The notes beneath the pieces were generated by a model. It worked only from the letters and a program-made list of their open reading frames with translations. It was not told the origin of the DNA and searched no databases. A DNA stretch of 64,000 nt, from positions 1 to 64,000 of the forward strand of contig NZ_JAVDUW010000005.1 of NCBI RefSeq assembly GCF_031456495.1. Direction: 5' to 3'. The DNA is from Pedococcus sp031456495. Its GTDB lineage: Bacteria > Actinomycetota > Actinomycetes > Actinomycetales > Dermatophilaceae. Position numbers and translations under genes: made by a program. Positions 57,648 to 64,000 of this stretch are shown here, piece after piece (within the stretch, counting starts at the first letter, position 1; every line of letters starts with the position of its first letter).

Positions 57648-58307
57648 TCAGCCGGCGGCGAACTCCTCGGTGCGGCCGCCGGCGAGGTCGTGCACCTGCG
57701 TGTCCGGTGAGCCGAGGTCGCGCGCCTGGCCGAGGTAGAGGCCGCGCCCGGTCTCGCTCAGCAGGGCGTCGTGCACGGGGATGGCGTGCGGGGCGGCGAG
57801 GCGCCGCAGGAACGCGGTCATCTCGCGGCTGCGCTGCCAGGGAGCGTTGAGCGGGAAGGCGAGGACGTCGACCTGGCCTGGCTCGGCGTCGAGCGCGTCG
57901 CCGGGGTGGAAGAAGGTCGGCTCGCCCTCGGCGCGCAGCAGCATGCCGGTGTTGTGGATGCGCGGCAGGTCCTCGTGGATGAGGGCGTGCATCTCCCCCA
58001 CGCCGGTCACCGTCACGGGTCCGACCTCGACGGCGTCACCGGCCACCACGGCTCGTGCGTCGATGCCCTTGTCCTGCAGGAGCTTCGCGGTGTCCGGGTC
58101 GGCCAGCACCTGCGCACCGGGGTTGGCCTCGAGCAGGGCCGGGAGCCGGTCCTGGTCGAAGTGGTCGGGGTGCTGGTGGGTGACGAGCACGGCGGCCACG
58201 TCGCGCTGCCCGGCCGCGCCGGGGGACCACACGCCGGGGTCCAGGAGAACGCGGGTGTCGGCGAGCTCGACGAGCAGGCTCGCGTGGCCGAGGGAGGTGA
58301 TCCGCAT
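57648..58307 (-). CDS. MBL-fold metal-dependent hydrolase (UlaG-like)
   Basis: A 219-residue metallo-beta-lactamase-fold protein. It has SLGHASLLVELADTRVLLDPG and the metal motif VTHQHPDHFD (HxHxDH variant), then FFHPGDAL as the late His-Asp ligand site, and VLAFPLNAPWQ. This fits the UlaG/L-ascorbate-6-phosphate lactonase-like subgroup; the actual substrate is unknown. ATG at 58307 lies 6 nt after a TACGGT box within the recurring word CGGCATACGGTGG. Confidence 0.85.
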   Translation of the reverse strand: MRITSLGHASLLVELADTRVLLDPGVWSPGAAGQRDVAAVLVTHQHPDHFDQDRLPALLEANPGAQVLADPDTAKLLQDKGIDARAVVAGDAVEVGPVTVTGVGEMHALIHEDLPRIHNTGMLLRAEGEPTFFHPGDALDAEPGQVDVLAFPLNAPWQRSREMTAFLRRLAAPHAIPVHDALLSETGRGLYLGQARDLGSPDTQVHDLAGGRTEEFAAG

Positions 58308-58313
58308 GGAGCC

Positions 58314-58319
58314 ACCGTA
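58314..58319 (-). promoter_or_regulatory. Leaderless -10 box for the MBL-fold hydrolase
   Basis: TACGGT on the minus strand, 6 nt before ATG 58307. The 21-nt promoter-start segment is nearly identical to that of fgd. Confidence 0.5.
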
Positions 58320-58710
58320 TGCCGGGTGGCGGGACGGGGCGCGTCCACCGGCGGCGCGCTGGAGTCACCCGCGCGGGGCGGTCCTCGGCCGAACGGACGA
58401 GCGCCGCGCGGCCCTTCGGCCGGACCCGGGCCCCGGCGACCCGAACCCCTCGCCCGGCCGCCCCACCGCCCCCTACGGTGGCTGTGATCACCGGAGGTGT
58501 GCCTCCACGCGGGCGCGGCCGGTGGATCGGCTCCCGCACGTCATCGCAGGTGAGCCCACGCGTCCGCAGGCGAACAGACGCTTTAACAAGTCTTTACCTT
58601 CAATACCAAGCGATTGCCTGCACTTTGCCTCTCCTTTGCGCTTTGCTACAAGGGCAGCACACGAGGCGGCAACATCGCCGCCCGCACCGGGCAGGGCAGG
58701 GAGGCAGGAC
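58320..58710 (+). other. Intergenic region before the HTH-like gene
   Basis: 391 nt. The first ~240 nt are GC-rich with no gene I can support. The interval 58575-58660 is strikingly AT-richer than its surroundings and probably holds the promoter of the next gene: TTGCCT (58625-58630) and TACAAG (58647-58652) are 16 nt apart. A GTG-initiated open frame from about 58482 is not protein-like. Confidence 0.4.
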
Positions 58711-59121
58711 ATGCAGCACGACGGCAACGAGCTGGGTCGCATCATCGAGGCACGGCTGGAGGAGCGAGGCTGGCCGTTGACGCGGCTGGTCGACACCGCC
58801 GGTCTGGATCCGGACGTCGTGGCCGAGCTGGTCGGCCCGGCCGAGCTGGCGGCGATGCCGGACGAGGAGACCCTGCAGGCCCTGAGCTCCGCCCTCGACC
58901 TGCCGTACCGGGAGCTCGTCATCACCGCGGCATCCGCGTGCGGGCTGGCCCGCTCGATGGAGGGCGAGCGCGTGTACGTGCTGCGGTTCGCGACGAACGA
59001 GGAGCTGCTCGCCGAGCTGCGTCGGCGGCTCGTCCTGGGCCGCGGCGCCGCCGACCCCACCCGCCGCCGCCTGGCCCACTGGGCACTGGCGCAGCAGGCG
59101 CTGGACTCCGAGGCCGTCTGA
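58711..59121 (+). CDS. Small HTH-like (Cro/C1-type) protein, function unknown
   Basis: A 136-residue protein. Residues about 5-75 (NELGRIIEARLEERGWPLTRLVDTAGLDPDVVAELVGPAELAAMPDEETLQALSSAL broken into helices) resemble a diverged lambda-repressor-type helix-turn-helix; RLVDTAGLDPDVVAELV would be the recognition unit. The C-terminal half (ERVYVLRFATNEELLAELRRRLVLGRG) is helical and basic. ATG at 58711 has GGGAGG upstream at good spacing. It is a single-gene unit with an AT-rich promoter region. DNA binding is an inference. Confidence 0.72.
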   Translation: MQHDGNELGRIIEARLEERGWPLTRLVDTAGLDPDVVAELVGPAELAAMPDEETLQALSSALDLPYRELVITAASACGLARSMEGERVYVLRFATNEELLAELRRRLVLGRGAADPTRRRLAHWALAQQALDSEAV

Positions 59122-59281
59122 GCCTCGGGCAGGTCACTGCCCCGCCCGGGCCCTCGGGATCCCGGGAGCGCGGCCGCCGCAGTGCAGAACGACCGGCGCG
59201 GGCGTCGCAGCCGATGACGTCGTGACGGCGTCGACAGTGTCCGTTCAGGCAACGCCCAGCCTGCGGGCGCATCCTGACCGT

Positions 59282-59428
59282 GTGAGCACCCGGACCAGCC
59301 ACCTGCGACACCGGTGGCACCTGTGGCAGCGCTCGAGTGCAGCCTCCCGCGTCCGGGACGTCGCGCTCGTGCTGGCCGCCCTCCTCGTCCTCGCCATCGT
59401 GGTCGTCGCGGTACAAGTCGACCGCTGA
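59282..59428 (+). CDS. Predicted small tail-anchored membrane peptide
   Basis: A 48-residue product from GTG 59282: a basic N-terminal half (STRTSHLRHRWHLWQRSSAA) and a C-terminal hydrophobic segment VALVLAALLVLAIVVVAVQV, ending VDR. CATCCT lies 6 nt upstream, compatible with a leaderless start. There is no homologue I recognise. Coding potential rests on the clean membrane segment alone. Confidence 0.4.
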   Translation: MSTRTSHLRHRWHLWQRSSAASRVRDVALVLAALLVLAIVVVAVQVDR

Positions 59429-59530
59429 GGCTCCCCTCTCCAGAGCCCCGACGGCCCGGACTGCGCGGCCGGGCAGCACCATCGGGCTCCGAGCTCCGGA
59501 AACGGGCCGCGCCACCACGACGGCGGCGGG

Positions 59531-59935
59531 GTGGATGAGTCGGTCGATACGCCGGGTTCTGTTCCGCGCCGCCGTTACCAGCGACGCGGCGACGGTCATC
59601 CATCTACGACAGCCGTTGCCGGCTGCCTCCAGCGTCCTACCCGTGTGCTCGGGCGGGCCGCCCTCGGACGCACACTGTCTGGACTTGCTCCGGGTGGGGT
59701 TTACCGAGCCGACCTGGTCACCCAGGCCGCTGGTGGTCTCTTACACCACCGTTTCACCCTTGCCGCGACGCCTGCCCGGCCGGAGCCGGGTGGTTCGTCG
59801 TGGCGGTCTGTTCTCTGTGGCACTGTCCCGCGGGTCACCCCGGGTGGCTGTTGGCCACCACCCTGCCCTGTGGAGCCCGGACGTTCCTCGGCGGTGGTTT
59901 CCCACCGACGCGACCGCCTGACCGACTCATCCGCC
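59531..59935 (-). ncRNA. rnpB: RNase P RNA (bacterial class A)
   Basis: Catalytic RNA of the tRNA 5' processing ribonuclease. On the minus strand the 5' GGATGAGTCGGTC (59920-59932) pairs with the 3' GACCGACTCATCC (59533-59545) to form P1. The 5' side has the conserved GAGGAACGTCCGGGCTCCAC; the P15 loop has the tRNA CCA-binding GGTAAACCCC; ACAGAGAACAGACCGCC is the P4-adjacent core. The length of about 405 nt is usual for actinobacteria. Open frames crossing it are spurious. Confidence 0.96.
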
Positions 59936-59939
59936 CCCA

Positions 59940-59945
59940 AGGATA
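59940..59945 (-). promoter_or_regulatory. rnpB -10 box
   Basis: TATCCT on the minus strand; a start 6-7 nt downstream fits the P1 5' end at about 59933. Upstream are two CGGCATAC octamers in opposite orientation (59953-59960 and 59974-59981). Confidence 0.6.
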
Positions 59946-60027
59946 GGGGACGTATGCCGGCCAGCCGGCCACGCGGCATACCGGCGTCGCGACCCGAGCC
60001 ACCCACTCCCCGACCCACCCCGGTGAA

Positions 60028-60088
60028 ACGGCAGTTGCTGGCACGAAACGGGGGTCCAGGACTGCCGTTTCGTGCCAGCAACTGCCGT
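60028..60088 (-). terminator. 24-bp perfect inverted repeat after the RNB gene
   Basis: Arms 60028-60051 and 60065-60088 are exact reverse complements (24 bp) with a 13-nt spacer. The repeat begins 24 nt past the stop of the RNB gene, a terminator position, but is followed only by TTTCA. Each arm contains the direct motif GAAACGG. It may be a dispersed intergenic repeat rather than a simple terminator. Confidence 0.7.
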
Positions 60089-60111
60089 GTTGCGGGGGTC
60101 TGCGCGCGGGG

Positions 60112-61572
60112 TCAGGCGGGGGCGACGACCTCGAACCGGGTCACGCCGGTCGCGACCGTGGCCTCCACGAGCCGCACGGTGACCCATGTCCCCAGCTCGG
60201 CGGACCCGGACGCGCGACCCAGCACGGCCGGCTCGTCGATCTGGATCTGCACGTGACCGTCGTCGCGCTCGTCGACGACCATGGCCCGGAACTCCTGCCC
60301 GACCCGGTCGGCCAGCACCGCCGCCTCGACCGCATCGGCGCACGCCCGCTCCACCCCGGCTGCCACCTTGTCGCTCGCGGCCATCACCTCGGGCAGCCCG
60401 GGAAGCGCGTCGCGCACCCAGCCCGGCACGTCGCGCCCCTGCGACACCGCCTCGCACACGACGAGCCCGAACCGGTCCACCAGCCGGCGCAGCGGCGCCG
60501 TGACGTGGGCGTATGCCGCGGCCACGGCGGCGTGTTCGGTCTCGGCGGGCGCCTGCCCGTCGAACGGCGTGTAGCCAGCCCCGCGGAAGAGGGCCGTCGC
60601 CTCGTGGATCAGCGCCAGGTGCTTGGGGTTGTCGCGGTCGAGCGTGCGCAGGAACTCCCCGTACGCCGTCCCCTCGCGCCACTCGACGCCGAGCGCGCGG
60701 GCCGCGTGGCGGAAGCGACGCACGGCGCGCTCGTCCGGCGCCGGCATGGTCCGCAGGATCCCGACCTTCGCCCCCAGCATCAGCTCGGCCCCGGCCATGC
60801 CGGTCATCAGCGAGATCTGCGCGTTCCAGTCCTCGACCGCCAGCGGCGGCCGGAAGCCGAGCCGGAAGTGACCCTGCTCGTCCTCGCTGACCTCCTGCTC
60901 GGGCATGGGCAGGCTCGCCCCGCCACGCTTGCGCTCCAGCTCGATCCGGAGTAGCCCGACCTCCTTGAGCAGCTGCAGCCGTTCGTCGGCCGAGCCGTCG
61001 TCGAGCGCCGCCTGCACGCCCGCGTAGTCGAGCCGGTCGGTGCTGCGCACCAGGGCACGGCGCACCTCCAAAGCGGTGCACTCCCCCACCGCGTCGAGCC
61101 GCAGGTCCCACACGAACGCCGGACGCACCTGGTCCGGCAGCAGGCTGGCTGCGGACTCGCTGAGCACCGGTGGGTGCAGGGGCGTCCGCTCGTCGGGCGC
61201 GTACACGGTCTGCCCGCGACGCCGAGCCTCCGTGTCGACGGCTCCCCCGGCGGCGACGAACGCGGGGACGTCCGCGATGGCATACCTCACCCGGAAGCCG
61301 TCGCCGTCGCGCTCGAGGTGCATCGCCTGGTCGAGGTCCATGGAGCCCGCGGGGTCGATGGTCAGGTACGGCACGTCGGTCTCGTCCCGGTCCGGCAGGG
61401 TCGGCGACGTCGCGGCGTGCTCGGCCTCGGCGACCACCTCGGGCGGGAAGGACTCGGGCACACCGTTCTCCGCCCGGATCGCGACGAAGCGCTGCTGGAG
61501 CGCCGCGGTCGCCGGGCCCTGGGTGTCGGTGGGGTGCTCGGGGGCCTGGACCGTGATCCTGCGCAGGGGCAT
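60112..61572 (-). CDS. RNB-domain exoribonuclease (RNase II/R family)
   Basis: A 486-residue 3'-5' exoribonuclease. The RNB catalytic motif is LTIDPAGSMDLDQAMHLER with the metal-binding Asp residues, then RYAIADVPAFV, and AYAHVTAPLRRLVDRF later. A short C-terminal OB-like region (about 425-486) ends the protein. It is shorter than RNase R and lacks its N-terminal cold-shock domains, so it is the compact actinobacterial form. ATG at 61572 lies 6 nt after a TACCTT box. rnpB follows downstream. Confidence 0.92.
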   Translation of the reverse strand: MPLRRITVQAPEHPTDTQGPATAALQQRFVAIRAENGVPESFPPEVVAEAEHAATSPTLPDRDETDVPYLTIDPAGSMDLDQAMHLERDGDGFRVRYAIADVPAFVAAGGAVDTEARRRGQTVYAPDERTPLHPPVLSESAASLLPDQVRPAFVWDLRLDAVGECTALEVRRALVRSTDRLDYAGVQAALDDGSADERLQLLKEVGLLRIELERKRGGASLPMPEQEVSEDEQGHFRLGFRPPLAVEDWNAQISLMTGMAGAELMLGAKVGILRTMPAPDERAVRRFRHAARALGVEWREGTAYGEFLRTLDRDNPKHLALIHEATALFRGAGYTPFDGQAPAETEHAAVAAAYAHVTAPLRRLVDRFGLVVCEAVSQGRDVPGWVRDALPGLPEVMAASDKVAAGVERACADAVEAAVLADRVGQEFRAMVVDERDDGHVQIQIDEPAVLGRASGSAELGTWVTVRLVEATVATGVTRFEVVAPA

Positions 61573-61578
61573 GGGCCC

Positions 61579-61584
61579 AAGGTA
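61579..61584 (-). promoter_or_regulatory. Leaderless -10 box for the RNB gene
   Basis: TACCTT on the minus strand, 6 nt (GGGCCC) before ATG 61572. Confidence 0.5.
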
Positions 61585-61645
61585 GCCACCGGGCGACCGT
61601 CCCACCGGTCGGTGGACCGGTCGAGCGGCGTCGCGGACCCGCACC

Positions 61646-61651
61646 TAGGCT
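61646..61651 (+). promoter_or_regulatory. Leaderless -10 box for yaaA
   Basis: TAGGCT, 7 nt before GTG 61659. Confidence 0.55.
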
Positions 61652-61658
61652 GTCGCGC

Positions 61659-62405
61659 GTGCTGATCCTGCTCCCCCCGTCGGAGTCCAAGACCGGCCGC
61701 ACCCGCGGCAACGCGGTGGACCACGAACGGCTCTCGTTCCCCGCGCTCACCGACACCCGCAAGGCCGTCGCCGAGGCCCTCGCCGAGGTCAGCGGCCGCC
61801 CCGACGCCGCCGCGGCCCTGGGCGTGAGCCCGAACCTCACCGAGGAGATCGCCCGCAACCTCGTCCTGCACACCGCCCCCGCGCTGCCCGCGTCGCGGGT
61901 CTACAGCGGTGTCCTCTACGACGCGCTCTCGTACGCCACCCTCGACCCTGCCGCCCGCCGACGCGCCAACCGCTGGCTCGTGGTCGTGTCGGCCCTCTAC
62001 GGCGCGGTCCGCCCGACGGACTCCGTTGCGCCGTACCGGCTCTCGATGGCCGTCAACCTTCCCGGGCTCGGCCCGCTCGCCTCGGTGTGGAAGCCCGAGC
62101 TCGCCGGTCCCCTCACCGAGGCCGCCGGGCGCGGGCTCGTGGTCGACTGCCGCTCCAGCACGTATGCCGCCGCGTGGACGCCCACGGGCGCCCTCGCCGA
62201 GCGCTGGGTGCAGGTGAAGGTCCCAGGTGCGACGCACATGGCCAAGCACACCCGTGGCCTCGTCGCCCGGGCGCTCTGCGAGGAGGGTGCCGACCCGCGG
62301 CGGGTCACGGCGCTGCCCGACGTCCTGGCCGACCGGTTCGAGGTGCAGCTGCAGGAGCCCACGGGTTCCGGCCGTCCGTGGGTGCTCGAAACGACGGCCC
62401 GGTGA
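61659..62405 (+). CDS. yaaA: YaaA-family peroxide-stress protein (DUF328)
   Basis: A 248-residue cytosolic protein. It starts MLILLPPSESKTGR, the conserved YaaA start, and has YSGVLYDALSYATLD, RWLVVVSALYGAVRPTDSVAPYRL and the C-terminal VQVKVPGATHMAKHTRGLVAR. In Escherichia coli YaaA lowers intracellular iron under peroxide stress. The YaaA fold binds DNA, but mechanism here is inferred. Its stop overlaps the next gene start as GTGA. Confidence 0.92.
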   Translation: MLILLPPSESKTGRTRGNAVDHERLSFPALTDTRKAVAEALAEVSGRPDAAAALGVSPNLTEEIARNLVLHTAPALPASRVYSGVLYDALSYATLDPAARRRANRWLVVVSALYGAVRPTDSVAPYRLSMAVNLPGLGPLASVWKPELAGPLTEAAGRGLVVDCRSSTYAAAWTPTGALAERWVQVKVPGATHMAKHTRGLVARALCEEGADPRRVTALPDVLADRFEVQLQEPTGSGRPWVLETTAR

Positions 62406-63496
62406 GCACCCACCTCACCGACCTCGCGGCCCGCATCGGCCCGGTCCTCGTCTTCTTCGTCGCCATCACCGTCGTAGCCGAGATCGCAGACACCGCAGGC
62501 GTGTTCGACGTCGCGGGCCACTGGACGGCCCGCGCGGGGCGCCACCGGACGCTCGTGCTGTGGCTGCTGTTCGTGGTGCTCGCCGTCGTGTGCACCGTGG
62601 TGCTGTCGCTGGACACGACGGCCGTCCTGCTGACCCCGGTGGGGCTGGCCGTGGCGGCCCAGCTGGGGGTGTCACCGGTGCCGTTCGCGCTCACCACCCT
62701 GTGGCTCGCCAACACCGCCTCCATGCTGCTGCCGGTCTCCAACCTGACGAACCTGCTGGCGCTGCACCGGTTCGAGGAGCTCGGGAAGAGCCACGGGGAC
62801 TACGTCCGACTGGCTGCCGCCCCCGCGGCCGCGGCAGTGGTGGGGACGGTCGTCGTGCTCTGGCTGCTGCACCGGCGCGACCTCTCCGGCCGGTACGAGC
62901 TCGAGGCACCGGCCGAGCCGCACGACACGGTGCTGCTGCGCGTCTCGGCCGCGGTCTGCCTGGCCATCGGGCCGCTCTTCGCCGTGGGGCTCTCGCCCGC
63001 CTGGGTGTCGAGCGCGGCCGCGCTGGTGCTGCTCGTCGCCGTGGCGTTCCGCTCCCCCGCGACGCTGCGCCGGCTCAGCGTCCCGTGGCAGATGGCCGTC
63101 GGGGTGGCGGTGCTGTTCGTCGTGGTCGACGTGGCCCTCGGCCACGGCCTGCGCTCGGTGCTGCAGGACGTCGCGGGCAGCGGTACCGGCGACGGCGCCC
63201 TGCTGCGTGTCGGGGCCGTCGGGGCCGTCGGGGCCAACGTGGTCAACAACCTCCCCGCCTACGCGGCCCTCGAGGCGGTCACCGCGGACCACCCGACCCG
63301 CTTGATGGCACTGCTCGTCGGCGTCAACGTGGGTCCGCTGGTCACGCCGTGGGCCTCGCTGGCGACCTTGCTGTGGGCGCAACGGTGCCGGGCGCGGGGG
63401 GTCCGGATCCACGCGGGCAGGCTCGCCGTCCAGGGCCTGGCGTGCGCTGTCCTGTCGGGCGGCCTCGCCCTCGGAGCCCTCGTCCTCGTCCGCTGA
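62402..63496 (+). CDS. ArsB/NhaD-like permease
   Basis: A 364-residue membrane protein of the ion-transporter (IT) superfamily with about 9-10 hydrophobic segments. Signature segments are VLSLDTTAVLLTPVGLAVA (first half) and ANVVNNLPAYAALEAV (second half), as in ArsB arsenite pumps and NhaD antiporters. No arsR or arsC is adjacent, so arsenite transport is not assured. GTG at 62402 overlaps the yaaA stop, and the two form an operon. Confidence 0.87.
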   Translation: MSTHLTDLAARIGPVLVFFVAITVVAEIADTAGVFDVAGHWTARAGRHRTLVLWLLFVVLAVVCTVVLSLDTTAVLLTPVGLAVAAQLGVSPVPFALTTLWLANTASMLLPVSNLTNLLALHRFEELGKSHGDYVRLAAAPAAAAVVGTVVVLWLLHRRDLSGRYELEAPAEPHDTVLLRVSAAVCLAIGPLFAVGLSPAWVSSAAALVLLVAVAFRSPATLRRLSVPWQMAVGVAVLFVVVDVALGHGLRSVLQDVAGSGTGDGALLRVGAVGAVGANVVNNLPAYAALEAVTADHPTRLMALLVGVNVGPLVTPWASLATLLWAQRCRARGVRIHAGRLAVQGLACAVLSGGLALGALVLVR

Positions 63497-63562
63497 CGAG
63501 GACCTGCGGCTCCCCGCGCCCGCGCCCGCGGCCCGGCAGAGCCCTCAGGGGCGTCAGGGCCG

Positions 63563-64000
63563 TCAGCCGAGGGCGTCGAGCGCGGCCGTGAGGTCCTCGA
63601 CGAGGTCCTGCGGGTCCTCGAGCCCGACCGAGATGCGCACGGTGCCGTCGGTGATGCCCACCGCCGCGCGGGCCTCGGGAGCCAGGCGCCGGTGGGTGGT
63701 GGTGGCCGGGTGCGTGACCATCGACTTGGCGTCGCCGAGGTTGTTGCTGATGTCGACGATGCGCAGGGCGTTCATCAGGGTGAACGCCTCGTCCTTGCCG
63801 CCGTCGAGCTGGAACGTCACGACCGTCCCGCCACCGAGCATCTGCCGCCGGGCGAGCTCGTGCTGGGGGTGGGACTCCAGCCAGGGGTACAGCACCCCGG
63901 TCACCCGCGGGTGGGCCTCCAGGGCCCGGGCCACGGTGAGCGCGTTGGCGGCCTGCTTCTCGACGCGCAGCGTCAGCGTCTCCAGGCCCTTGACGAGCAC
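63563..64000 (-). CDS. metZ: O-succinylhomoserine sulfhydrylase (MetZ-like), 3' part only
   Basis: The last 145 codons of a Cys/Met metabolism PLP enzyme whose start lies beyond the right edge. Diagnostic segments are KGLETLTLRVEKQAANAL, VTGVLYPWLESHPQHELARRQMLGGGTVVTF and ALRIVDISNNLGDAKSMVTHPATTTH, the last being typical of MetZ. It catalyses direct sulfhydrylation to homocysteine. The PLP lysine is not in the window. It converges with the permease gene, 66 nt apart. Confidence 0.88.
   Translation of the reverse strand: MLVKGLETLTLRVEKQAANALTVARALEAHPRVTGVLYPWLESHPQHELARRQMLGGGTVVTFQLDGGKDEAFTLMNALRIVDISNNLGDAKSMVTHPATTTHRRLAPEARAAVGITDGTVRISVGLEDPQDLVEDLTAALDALG

Noticed and set aside
58482..58780. 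A GTG-initiated open frame upstream of the HTH-like gene with a TACGGT box
   Set aside because: Its translation is Arg/Gln/Ser-rich and unlike a protein, and it runs into the real gene in another frame.
59531..60256. Open frames across the rnpB region
   Set aside because: The region folds as class A RNase P RNA on the minus strand, which explains the conservation; the frames are incidental.

Overview
The window is a very high-GC (roughly 73% by eye) chromosomal segment. It looks like an actinobacterium of the Micrococcales, probably Intrasporangiaceae-like; that placement is an inference. The evidence is the gene content (Sdh1-type succinate dehydrogenase, PriA, F420-dependent glucose-6-phosphate dehydrogenase, polyphosphate glucokinase, GlnA2 next to glnE), the dense NTGA stop/start overlaps, and many genes whose -10 box lies 6-7 nt from the start codon (leaderless transcription). 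No phage, insertion sequence, CRISPR array or tRNA was seen. It is mostly core chromosome with a few accessory secreted-protein genes.

Layout. 1-490: promoter and leader of an rRNA operon running off the left edge on the minus strand, after a tyrS terminator. 0.5-6.3 kb: tyrS, a 3-methyladenine DNA glycosylase gene, and a four-gene Sdh1 operon with a CRP/GlxR-like site upstream. 6.4-14.2 kb: arginine operon argC-ACT-argJ-argB-argD-argF-argR-argH (argG is not present), with an ACT-domain gene inserted between argC and argJ. 14.3-20.9 kb: pheS-pheT-SDR, an orphan histidine kinase and a SpoU methyltransferase. 20.9-22.6 kb: infC-rpmI-rplT, where infC appears to start at AUC. 22.6-29.2 kb: DUF1844, a secreted lysyl-oxidase-like protein, a CMD-family protein, GNAT, MFS and DUF952. 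29.2-35.1 kb: histidine operon hisD-hisC-hisB-unknown-hisH-priA-SseB. 35.2-42.6 kb: MFS, glnE, glnA2 and a phytoene-desaturase-like flavoprotein. 42.7-51.5 kb: two convergent M6 metalloproteases, panB, a secreted gluzincin and an M20 hydrolase. 51.6-58.3 kb: fgd, a methyltransferase, a small acidic protein, map, ppgK, an ABC exporter and an MBL-fold hydrolase. 58.7-64 kb: an HTH-like protein, RNase P RNA (rnpB), an RNB exoribonuclease, yaaA, an ArsB/NhaD-like permease and the 3' end of a metZ-like gene.

The strongest unexplained signal is a DNA word. The octamer CGGCATAC/GTATGCCG occurs about 40 times on both strands, where base composition predicts about two. In coding regions it always spells Ala-Tyr or Tyr-Ala with codons (GCA, TAT) that are otherwise rare here. 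Some copies overlap promoters. Other notable items are the ACT-domain gene in the arg operon, the AUC start of infC, 15-bp in-frame minisatellites in argD and infC, two long perfect inverted repeats, and widespread leaderless promoters. All calls come from reading the sequence alone; no database search was run.
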